A DNA stretch of 64,000 nt from UBA8401 sp041665525 (GTDB lineage Bacteria; Bacteroidota; Ignavibacteria; UBA10030; UBA8401), in assembly GCA_041665525.1 (NCBI GenBank), contig JBAYIS010000012.1, positions 1 through 64,000 on the forward strand, read 5' to 3'. Below are positions 1 through 6,411 of the stretch, piece by piece (the first letter of the stretch is position 1; the number at the start of each line of letters is the position of its first letter). The notes beneath the pieces were generated by a model. It did not search any database. It was not told where the DNA came from and saw only the letters and a program-made list of their open reading frames with translations. Position numbers and translations under genes: made by a program.

Positions 1-103
1 CACTATGAAACTCAAAACCTTGCAAACTGTTTTTAAATCGCAAAAACACTTTAATTGACGCAGAAAACTGTTTTACTTTTCTTTCCGCGCCGTTGGCGAC
101 GCC
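1..103 (-). other. Integron cassette 6, body (cut by window edge)
   Basis: This is the start of the most distal visible cassette, read on the minus strand from the attC end at 104-110 out of the window. No ORF is visible in the stretch present. It contains AAACTGTTTT and AAAACACTTTAA-like words that also occur in the two ORF-less cassettes at 2437-3061, so it may be a third relative, but the similarity is short and weak. Confidence 0.4.
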
Positions 104-264
104 ACCTAACGGACGGGAACTAACCTGCGTTGCAACGTTCCAGCGCGTGGATTGTGTTTTTAAATTTAAAATGCTGTTTCGTAACGTATGTTGTATTTAG
201 AATTCACGACACTTGAATAAAAGCGTGCCGCGGTTGCAACGTCAGGTTGAGTGACTGGTTAGGG
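104..264 (-). repeat. attC recombination site (cassette 5)
   Basis: The site has core sevenmers ACCTAAC at 104-110 and GTTAGGG at 258-264. Read on the minus strand this gives the R''...R' layout of attC. Inner arms AACCTGCGTTGCAAC and its partner near 230-245 pair, leaving one extra A unpaired, as in the other four sites. Between the arms lies a terminal structure of about 100 bases containing CGTAACGTATGTTG. It follows the HEAT-like gene directly, as expected for a cassette. Confidence 0.85.
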
Positions 265-276
265 CGCACTAAATAA

Positions 277-750
277 TTACTCTTCACTCGGCTCACACAA
301 CCATTCCTTTTTGTTCATAATCGCCGTTGCAATCATTCTTAAATATTTATTAGTGCTTTGCAATTTGCCCGCATAAACCATACCAAGCTTCTCGTCAATA
401 CAATAAATTGCCTGTAAAGCATCACCTCTAAAATAATCAATTTCGGTTGTGTCCCTAAAAATAATTTCTAATGTAGGTATTGCCTTTTTATCTCCAATAA
501 AACCGATGGCTCCAATCGCATAACGACGATATTTTAAATCTTTGTGCATAATTGCTTCACAAATTGCCTTTGTCATTTGTTTTCCCGCTGCAATCAGGGG
601 ATCATCTAATTCCGGTTCGTGATCGCCATTATAAAAATCTATCCATACATTTTTGTATTTTTCACCACCGGTAAAGTATTCTGTCTTTTGTGCACATAAA
701 TAGTGTGAGCCAAAAATGAGTGCCCATAATAAGAGTAAATATTTTTGCAT
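277..750 (-). CDS. Cassette gene: secreted HEAT-repeat-like protein
   Basis: A 157-residue protein with an N-terminal signal peptide (hydrophobic core about residues 4-18, ending LCAQ), so probably exported. Residues about 70-140 look like HEAT/PBS-lyase-type helical repeats (YRRYAIGAIGFIGDKKAIPTL, then ALQAIYCI...). Function is not known. These repeats usually make protein-binding scaffolds, which is only inference here. The ATG at 750 lies 16 bases inside the cassette boundary at 766, leaving no room for its own promoter, so expression must depend on transcription through the array. The stop is 12 bases before the attC. Codon use is more AT-rich than the flanking chromosome, consistent with acquisition as a cassette. 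Confidence 0.7.
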   Translation of the reverse strand: MQKYLLLLWALIFGSHYLCAQKTEYFTGGEKYKNVWIDFYNGDHEPELDDPLIAAGKQMTKAICEAIMHKDLKYRRYAIGAIGFIGDKKAIPTLEIIFRDTTEIDYFRGDALQAIYCIDEKLGMVYAGKLQSTNKYLRMIATAIMNKKEWLCEPSEE

Positions 751-760
751 ATGAAGTGCG

Positions 761-924
761 ACCTAACGGACTGGAGCTAACCTGCGTGGTAACGTTCCAG
801 TGCGTTGGATAAAATTTGTAAATTACTGATAACTGTCGCTAACGTAAGTTGTCATTTGAGAACTCAACACTCAAAATTAAGAGCGCGTCGCGGTTACCAC
901 GTCAGGTTGAGCGACTGGTTAGGT
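761..924 (-). repeat. attC recombination site (cassette 4)
   Basis: Core sevenmers are ACCTAAC (761-767) and GTTAGGT (918-924). The inner arms pair as AACCTGCGTTACCAC-type sequence against a partner carrying one extra A. The arm bases differ from the neighbouring sites (GGTAACG versus TGCAACG), and both sides of the stem change together, which supports selection on folding of the single strand. Confidence 0.87.
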
Positions 925-935
925 TGCAGGCAAAC

Positions 936-1274
936 TTATATATTGATGCTGTGTTGAATATGATATTCTACTCCTATTTTAATCAATTCGATCAATTCGG
1001 AATTCATATATTCGTATTCGTCTGGAATATCTAAATTTTCAATAGGTGGTAATAGTAAATGTTGATGTTTCCCCAGAATCCAAGATTTATAATTTCCTTC
1101 CATCACAAGAATTAGATCAGCCCACAAAATATCCTTATCAGATATCTGATGATTACTTTTACTACTCATACCAGCCGATCTAACACTAATGCGTGAATCA
1201 TTTCTATAAAGTATTTCAGCTGTAGGACTTCGCCACTTGTTACGACCACAGACAAATAGAATTTTAGGTTTCAC
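936..1274 (-). CDS. Cassette gene: low-molecular-weight protein tyrosine phosphatase-like
   Basis: A 112-residue protein starting with the LMW-PTP P-loop: C9-X5-R15 followed by Ser (CGRNKWRS), after a beta-strand ILFV. The segment SVRSAGM (about 30-36) also fits the family. LMW-PTPs hydrolyse phosphotyrosine using the P-loop Cys as nucleophile; an acidic loop near the C-terminus (about residues 82-88, DIPDEYEY) could supply the general acid. At 112 residues it is shorter than the usual 140-160, so it is a compact or truncated member, of a type also reported from integron cassettes. The cytoplasm is the likely site. The stop codon lies 11 bases from the attC, and about 75 bases separate the cassette boundary at 1349 from the ATG. 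Confidence 0.8.
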   Translation of the reverse strand: MKPKILFVCGRNKWRSPTAEILYRNDSRISVRSAGMSSKSNHQISDKDILWADLILVMEGNYKSWILGKHQHLLLPPIENLDIPDEYEYMNSELIELIKIGVEYHIQHSINI

Positions 1275-1343
1275 AGAATCAATTTGGCTTATGTGGTAGT
1301 TAAAATCGACATTTCAATAATTTCGAATTACTATTTTCCTGCA

Positions 1344-1510
1344 ACCTAACGGACTGGAATTAAGCTGCGTTGCAACGTTGTACTGCGGCCACGCGCGTTG
1401 ATTTTAAATTGCCGGTCTCTTGACGAATCGTATGTTGGGTTTAGATTTCACGACACTTGAAACATTTTTGAAGCCGCAGTTGCAACGTCAGCTTGAATGA
1501 CTGGTTAGGC
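1344..1510 (-). repeat. attC recombination site (cassette 3)
   Basis: Core sevenmers are ACCTAAC (1344-1350) and GTTAGGC (1504-1510). The inner arms read AAGCTGCGTTGCAAC and its complement with one added A. The G-C pair in AAGCTG replaces the A-C/T-G of the other sites on both strands. The adjoining GCCTAAC at 1511-1517 makes a perfect 14-bp palindrome at the junction, and the protease stop codon (1513-1515) lies inside it. Confidence 0.9.
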
Positions 1511-1512
1511 GC

Positions 1513-2262
1513 CTAACTTTGTTTTATTACGCCATCCTTATTAATAAAACTAATATGTTTCACCAATTGAATATTTAATACATTTCCTCCTTCATAAATA
1601 ATACCAATTGGTTCAAGAGTGTGTATGGGATATTTTTCATTAAGCCGGAATATTGCTGTACCGCTAAGTCCGCCGTAATGTGTTAATTCCGATACTTCTC
1701 TTGGGCCGTCCAATTTCATCCAATTACTTTTATCAAACACAATTGTAAATTTATCCGGCGATGAACTTTTAACTACTTCGGTCATTAATATTGATTGAAA
1801 TTCAACTTCGTTTGGAGATAATTGTGTTCTAAATTCGCCTGGATAGCCTGCAAAAAATATTGCTTCATCGTTTACAGCATCCAGCGGTGGCCAATCACGG
1901 CAAAAGCAAAATGTTTTTCCAAATTTGGCCATCTCTTCATCGGTAATCCTAAATGTTACCAGATCGTGATACTCGCTCTCAGATATAATTCTATTTTCAA
2001 TGTCGATAATTTCTGAACCTATCTGAAAGTTCAATTCAGGAAATTGTAATTGTTTGGTGCGAAAACCTTCGATAACGTGATGATTTGTAATCGCAAATTT
2101 ACTTGTACCAGTATCCACAAACGAACAAGTGCCGTTTGCGTGAATACGACTGCCTTGTTTATTTGGAGATTCGGCAAAATATACAAATGAAACATACGTC
2201 AGACATAGTTTCATTGACTCATCTGCTAAACTTAATTGTTGTTTCGTAGGTATTGTTGTCAT
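1513..2262 (-). CDS. Cassette gene: trypsin-like serine protease
   Basis: A 249-residue protein with the order and spacing of a chymotrypsin-fold (S1-like) peptidase. His62 is in ITNHHVIEG, Asp100 in EYHDLVTFR, and Ser200 in YGGLSGTAIF, where the usual GxSGG is GLSGT. There is no signal peptide, so it is probably cytoplasmic, unlike DegP-type proteases, and no PDZ domain follows. Stand-alone trypsin-like proteins of this sort are sometimes components of defence or stress systems, but nothing here proves that. The ATG at 2262 lies 19 bases inside the cassette boundary and its stop overlaps the attC core. It therefore fills the cassette and has no promoter of its own. Confidence 0.75.
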   Translation of the reverse strand: MTTIPTKQQLSLADESMKLCLTYVSFVYFAESPNKQGSRIHANGTCSFVDTGTSKFAITNHHVIEGFRTKQLQFPELNFQIGSEIIDIENRIISESEYHDLVTFRITDEEMAKFGKTFCFCRDWPPLDAVNDEAIFFAGYPGEFRTQLSPNEVEFQSILMTEVVKSSSPDKFTIVFDKSNWMKLDGPREVSELTHYGGLSGTAIFRLNEKYPIHTLEPIGIIYEGGNVLNIQLVKHISFINKDGVIKQS

Positions 2263-2275
2263 TGTAAGTAAGGGC

Positions 2276-2436
2276 GCCTAACGGACGGGAACTAAACTGC
2301 GCGCAAACGTTCCAGCGCGATGGATAATATTGTTAGATAAAAATGATGTTTCGTAACGTAAGCTGTGTTGAACTTTCACAACACTTGAGTGAAAGCGCGG
2401 CGCGGTTTGCGCGTCAGTTTGAGTGACATGTTAGCC
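2276..2436 (-). repeat. attC recombination site (cassette 2)
   Basis: Core sevenmers are GCCTAAC (2276-2282) and GTTAGCC (2430-2436). The inner arms are AAACTGCGCGCAAAC and its complement with the extra A. CGCGCAAAC here replaces CGTTGCAAC of other sites on both arms, a clear compensatory change. It closes a cassette that contains no ORF. Confidence 0.88.
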
Positions 2437-2665
2437 GGCAGCAACTATTTTTTGAACCGCTATATTGTTGGCGCTTGCGCACATGTGTTTGCCGGTTGAC
2501 CGCACAAAACCCGAAAAACAGTTGCTGATAATGTGTTTTGATTGTCACCGGACTGTTTTGAATAATTACACTTGAAAAACAGTTACTGCCATTTACTTAT
2601 TAAAACTGTTTTTGCCAACACCAACACTTGAATCACTTTTAAAACACTTTGTCGCCAACAATGCC
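2437..2665 (-). other. ORF-less cassette body, copy 2
   Basis: About 230 bases between two attC sites, with no ORF longer than a few codons on either strand. The first about 50 and last about 45 bases are identical to the body at 2832-3061, while the middle has diverged. It contains several AAACAGTT/AACTGTTT words in opposite orientation that could form stems. It may carry a promoter, a small RNA or merely spacer DNA; the sequence does not decide. Confidence 0.7.
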
Positions 2666-2831
2666 GGATAACGGACGGGAACTAAACTGCGTTGTGACGT
2701 TGTGTCGCGGACGCAATTGTTGATTGATTTTCTGATAACTATCGCTGACGTATGTTGTGTTGAATTATTTCAACTTTGAATAACAAAATTGCGGACGCGG
2801 TCACAACGTCAGTTTGAGTGACATGTTAGCC
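2666..2831 (-). repeat. attC recombination site (cassette 1)
   Basis: Core sevenmers are GGATAAC (2666-2672; GTTATCC on the minus strand) and GTTAGCC (2825-2831). The inner arms AAACTGCGTTGTGAC and partner differ from other sites on both sides (TTGTGAC), again leaving one unpaired A. The outer GTTATCC core departs from GTTRRRY and equals the core at attI, so cassettes 1 and 2 begin with the same sequence. Confidence 0.85.
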
Positions 2832-3061
2832 GGCAGCAACTATTTTTTGAACCGCTATATTGTTGGCGCTTGCGCACATGTTTTTACCAATTGACTGCAC
2901 AAAACCAGAAAAATAGTTACTGATACTGTATTTTGATTACCGCCAAACTGTTTTTAATGAACTACAATGGAAAAACAGTTACTGCCTGTTTTATTGAAAA
3001 ACTGTTTTTGCAGACCATAACACTTGAATCACTTTTAAAACACTTTGTCGCCAACAATGCC
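2832..3061 (-). other. ORF-less cassette body, copy 1 (next to attI)
   Basis: A near copy of 2437-2665 in the attI-proximal slot, the position of the most recent insertion. It has no ORF. Ends are conserved and the middle is diverged, suggesting either an old duplication with constrained ends or independent capture of two relatives. Confidence 0.7.
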
Positions 3062-3085
3062 GGATAACTAGTTACTGGACGGTGT
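3058..3085 (-). other. Candidate attI site
   Basis: On the minus strand the array begins at GTTATCC (3062-3068), and upstream of it lies CCAGTAACTA, giving two opposed AAC/GTT core boxes (GGATAACTAGTTACTGG on the plus strand). No attC-like arms extend to the right, so this is the fixed recombination site where cassettes enter. It lies about 1.36 kb from intI, much further than usual. Confidence 0.6.
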
Positions 3086-3126
3086 AAATCCAGGGTATTG
3101 GATTCGTAATTTAGGGATTTGAAAAA

Positions 3127-3155
3127 ATGATAAGTTGCCATGATTTACAGTGCAA
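3127..3155 (-). promoter_or_regulatory. Candidate cassette promoter (Pc)
   Basis: On the minus strand, TTGCAC (3155-3150) and TATCAT (3132-3127) are separated by 17 bases, close to the sigma70 consensus. Transcription would start near 3120 and enter the first cassette about 50 bases later, where a Pc promoter is needed. It is predicted from motif match only. Confidence 0.4.
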
Positions 3156-3364
3156 GGCATTGATATTACGAAAATAATCTAATTGGATGAAAATCTTCAA
3201 TTTTGAGCGAATAACGGTGCACCTCCGTCATATTACACGCCTATATGTCGATATTCCCCATCGGACCGGAGCAACAGATGAACCAATATGATATCTATAG
3301 TCAATGCTCCGCCAAGTCAGTCCCATAAATGAAACCAACGAGGCATGTGGTACGATTGTTCTCT

Positions 3365-3880
3365 TTAGACGACTTCTTTAAGTCGAACTTGTATGCGCGG
3401 TACGCTAATAACAACGGATAAGCCTAATTCGAGAATCTGAATCGCAACTTTTGAACTCTCCCGCTTGCCAACAACAATCCCGGAATATCCAGCAAACACA
3501 CCTTCCGTTATTTCTACACTCTCGCCAATTCGATGAGAAATGTTTGATTCAAGCGTTACTTCCGAATCTCCACACGCTAATCGTAATAGGTCGATTTCGC
3601 TGGAACGAACAATCGCTGCTCTATTATGAAAGGTTATTACTCTCACAACTGCTTCGGACTCATATACACGATGATACTTACATATCTCTATATAAACAAA
3701 CACGTAAGAAGGAATTAATGGCACCAGGATTGTCTTTTTTCGGTCGCTCCATTGACGAACCCGGTGCTGTTGAGGGAAAAAACAAGTGAGACCAATCGAC
3801 TCTAACTTTTCTGTAACAGTAGATTCGGCACGCGCCTTCGTATATACCGCAATCCACTTTTTCTCTTCCTTATCTTTCAT
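3365..3880 (-). CDS. NusG/RfaH-like antiterminator (UpxY type)
   Basis: A 171-residue protein with an N-terminal NusG (NGN) domain, residues about 8-100 (WIAVYTKARAE opening, then FFPQ, the region that contacts RNA polymerase in this family), and a C-terminal KOW domain, about 115-170 (RIGESVEITEGVFAGYSGIV). Specialised NusG paralogues of this size in Bacteroidota (UpxY) are operon-specific antiterminators usually placed first in long polysaccharide operons. Here the gene is transcribed toward attI and the cassette array, with about 300 bases between its stop and the first cassette. The inference is that it promotes read-through of the attC hairpins or a long array; alternatively it is left over from another operon. 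Its upstream region carries the octamer repeat at 3935-4094. Confidence 0.85.
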   Translation of the reverse strand: MKDKEEKKWIAVYTKARAESTVTEKLESIGLTCFFPQQHRVRQWSDRKKTILVPLIPSYVFVYIEICKYHRVYESEAVVRVITFHNRAAIVRSSEIDLLRLACGDSEVTLESNISHRIGESVEITEGVFAGYSGIVVGKRESSKVAIQILELGLSVVISVPRIQVRLKEVV

Positions 3881-3934
3881 TTTCTTTTTTCAGTTATATA
3901 GTTACTTGTTTTTACTGACCATCACACAATCATT

Positions 3935-4094
3935 CAATGTTTCAATGACTCAATCATGCAATGCTCCAATGTTTCAATGATTCAATGACTCAATGCTCCA
4001 ATGTTTCAATGACCCAATGCTCCAATGAATCAATGATCCAATGCTCCAATGATTCAATGACTCAATGATCCAATGTTTCAATGTTTCAATGATT
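3935..4094. repeat. Octamer tandem repeat, 20 units
   Basis: Twenty uninterrupted 8-bp units of the form CAATGNNN (one reads CAATCATG). The last three bases vary among TTT, ACT, CTC, ATT, ATC, ACC and AAT. The period is not a multiple of three and no gene runs through it. It lies 55 bases upstream of the NusG-like start codon, so copy-number change could alter that gene's promoter spacing. Confidence 0.95.
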
Positions 4095-4424
4095 CAACAT
4101 TGCTTTTCTCTCTAAATACATATATCCAAATTTCTTGATTTTTGGAGCCGCGATAAACAATTATTTTAATAAAACCCGACAAATCCCTCCGCAAACCCGC
4201 ATTTCAAGTTTCTTATTTAACATTTAGCATTCATAATTCATCATTACGCATTATGCACTCATCATTCAACATTCATCATTTATCATTCAACATTGCTCTT
4301 TCACCTCGCCAATGTAACGCTAATCTCCTTTTGCCACAATCACGTGAATACGTGATGCCACTCTACGGACTATAAAATACCGTATTTCCGTACTACCGCC
4401 GGATAAATTCCTTTCGTATTATCC
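4095..4424. other. Gap between octamer repeat and integrase
   Basis: No gene is seen. From 4212 to 4300 it holds degenerate CATTCA/ATCATT repeats of the sort found in other gaps of this window. The last about 100 bases must hold the promoter of the integrase, but no convincing motif or LexA box was recognised. Confidence 0.5.
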
Positions 4425-5396
4425 TTGCAAAAAAAATCTGTGCAAAAATCTCAGCTCCTGGAAAAAGTCATCACCACCATGCGCGTCCGCCATTACAGCA
4501 AACGGACCGAAGAAGCATATGTCAATTGGATCCGCCGCTACATCCTCTATCATAACACGCAGCACCCGCTCAATTTGGGACAGGCACATGCAGAACAATT
4601 CCTCACCCACCTTGCCGTACACAAAAACGTCTCCGCCTCCACACAAAACCAGGCACTCAACGCTATCCTCTTTTTGTATAAGGATGTCCTCCTCAGCCCG
4701 TTGGACCACCTTGCCAATATCACCCGCGCCAATCGCACTATCCGCATTCCCGTCGTCTTCACCCCCGCAGAAGCTAAACTCGTCCTCTCCCATCTCAAAG
4801 GAACCCCCCTCCTCGTCGCCAATCTTCTCTACGGGGCCGGACTCCGCCTCCTCGAAGCGCTCCGTATCCGCATCAAAGACCTGGACTTCCAGTCCCACAC
4901 CATCATCGTCCGCGAAGGAAAAGGAGCGAAGGACAGGCGCACCGTACTGCCGGATTCCATTATACCTCGTTTAAAGATTCATATGGAAAAAGGAAAAGCA
5001 GTGCATCTGGACGATTGTGCAGATGGGTTTGGTGAAGTGTATCTCCCCTACCAGCTTTCCGCCAAGTTTCCCGAAGCCGCTCGCTCGTGGGAATGGCAAT
5101 ATGTGTTCCCGTCAAATCGGCGGTCAACGGACCCCGTCACAAAAAAAATTATGCGCCACCACATGGAAGAAACCCACATCCAGCGCGAAATCAAAAAAGC
5201 CATCCGCCTCGCCGGCATTACGAAAGGAGGTTCCGCCCATACCTTCCGCCATTCGTTTGCAACGCACCTGCTCGAAAACGGCTACGACATTCGCACCGTC
5301 CAGGAACTCCTCGGCCATTCCGACGTCCGCACCACCATGATCTACACACACGTCCTCAACAAAGGCGGCATCGCCGTCAAAAGCCCCCTCGACTAA
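4425..5396 (+). CDS. intI: Integron integrase
   Basis: A 323-residue tyrosine recombinase that inserts and excises gene cassettes at attI and attC. The N-terminal SAM-like core-binding domain (about 15-100) contains EAYVNWIRRYI. The catalytic domain carries Arg141, Lys166 in REGKGAKDR, His272 and Arg275 (HTFRHSFATHLL), His298 (LLGHSD) and Tyr307 (TTMIYTHVL). Residues about 205-247 (YLPYQLSAKFPEAARSWEW, FPS, STDP, RHH) are the additional domain that separates IntI from XerCD-type recombinases, and the end KSPLD also matches IntI. The start used is TTG at 4425, giving typical IntI length; an in-frame ATG at 4479 would remove 18 residues. It is divergent from the array, the classical layout. Confidence 0.95.
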   Translation: MQKKSVQKSQLLEKVITTMRVRHYSKRTEEAYVNWIRRYILYHNTQHPLNLGQAHAEQFLTHLAVHKNVSASTQNQALNAILFLYKDVLLSPLDHLANITRANRTIRIPVVFTPAEAKLVLSHLKGTPLLVANLLYGAGLRLLEALRIRIKDLDFQSHTIIVREGKGAKDRRTVLPDSIIPRLKIHMEKGKAVHLDDCADGFGEVYLPYQLSAKFPEAARSWEWQYVFPSNRRSTDPVTKKIMRHHMEETHIQREIKKAIRLAGITKGGSAHTFRHSFATHLLENGYDIRTVQELLGHSDVRTTMIYTHVLNKGGIAVKSPLD

Positions 5397-5647
5397 CGAT
5401 AATTTTCTTTTTCATAATGGTTCATTTTTCATTTATGATTTGTCATTTCGAGGAGCTTCCATTTTTTTCCTTTGGCGACGAGAAATCTCATAATTATATT
5501 TCACCACTATTGCATAATTCATCATTAAGCATAACGCATTAATAGTAGATAAGGCAAATAAGGATTGCAATACCAAACTCTTGGTATTTTTAAATGAGGG
5601 CATAAATCATTTAAAATGTAGGGGCGATCGCCCCGCAATATTTTTTC
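5397..5647. repeat. Gap with dispersed repeat fragments
   Basis: No gene is seen. It contains a TTTCATTTATGATTTGTCATT-type AT-rich stretch, then at about 5617-5645 the palindromic module GGGGCGATCGCCCCGCAATA followed by T-runs. The same module recurs near 9550, 13220 and 21866. Confidence 0.55.
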
Positions 5648-5836
5648 TAGAGCCCATCTCAAAAACAAAAATATCGTTATCATTGCGAGCCGTTTTTTGG
5701 CGAAGCAATCTGGAAACTAAGGAAAGATTGTCCCGCTTTACGGATTCCGCGATTCGCGGGATTATAAAAGCGGAACTTCGTCGTCCTATAAAACAGGACT
5801 CCTCGCAATGACAAACCATTTTTGAGATATGCTCTA
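5648..5836. mobile_element. MITE-like element A
   Basis: Terminal inverted repeats TAGAGCCCATCTCAAAAA (left) and its partner TAGAGCATATCTCAAAAA (right, reverse complement) bound 189 bases. The inside is an inverted pair of CATTGCGAG...GCAATC modules plus a CCGCTTTA/AAAGCGG pair. The TA at each end is a likely target duplication. It has no coding capacity, so it would move only with a transposase supplied in trans. Confidence 0.65.
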
Positions 5837-6084
5837 TTATTTTATGTCATTCCCGCGCAAGCGGATCCGAAGGACTCCTTCCGAGAATCCATGAATGTCG
5901 GGACGGACGCAAGACTGTCCATAGTATTTTCCCCACCATACAGTCATGCTGAGCGTTAACCCGCCATGTTTCACCTTTTGGTGGCAGTCGAACGACGTTA
6001 CTCCCGCATAATCACAAATCCCATTTAAAATAAAAATGCCGGATTCTCACCCGACATCACAACTCAAACTCACCCACTCAGCAT
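5837..6084. repeat. Dispersed repeat fragments
   Basis: No gene is seen. It holds GTCATTCCCGCGCAAGCGGA-type and GTCATGCTGAGCG-type repeat modules that recur at 9060-9720, 13330-13430, 21785-21960 and 25835-25950. Confidence 0.5.
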
Positions 6085-6411
6085 TCTGCTTTTAGCTTTT
6101 AGCTTTTAGCCTTTTGCTTTTAGCCTTTAGTTTTTTGTTTTTAACTTTTAGCTTCTAGCCTGTAGTATTCACCATTCATAATTATCATTTGTTTTTGCTT
6201 TTAACTTTTAGCTTCTCGCCTGTAGTATTTAGCATTCAGCATTCATAATTCATAATTATCATTTGTTTTTGCTTTTAACTTTTAGCTTCTCGCCTGTAGT
6301 ATTTAGCATTCAGCATTCAGCATTCATAATTATCATTTGTTTTTGCTTTTAACTTTTAGCTTCTCGCCTGTAGTATTTAGCATTCATCATTCATAATTCA
6401 TAATTATTTTT
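6085..6411. repeat. Tandem repeat array, units of about 70-85 bases
   Basis: Three to four imperfect tandem copies of a unit running CTTTTAACTTTTAGCTTCT, CGCCTGTAGTATTTAGCATT, CAGCATTCATAATT, ATCATTTG. Copies differ mainly in the number of CATTCA and ATAATT sub-repeats. The array abuts the stop codon of the next gene and codes for nothing. Confidence 0.85.

Noticed and set aside
849..1034. Plus-strand ORF across the cassette 4 boundary
   Set aside because: It runs through an attC arm and the phosphatase gene in reverse; a shadow frame.
104..2831. attC hairpins read as terminators or IS ends
   Set aside because: They lack T-runs, repeat once per cassette, and have GTT/AAC cores with the same unpaired base.
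3935..4094. CRISPR array
   Set aside because: The units are 8 bp, contiguous and have no spacers.
4425..5396. Phage or XerC/D-type integrase
   Set aside because: The insertion at residues about 205-247 and the KSPLD end are IntI features, and attC sites lie on the correct side.
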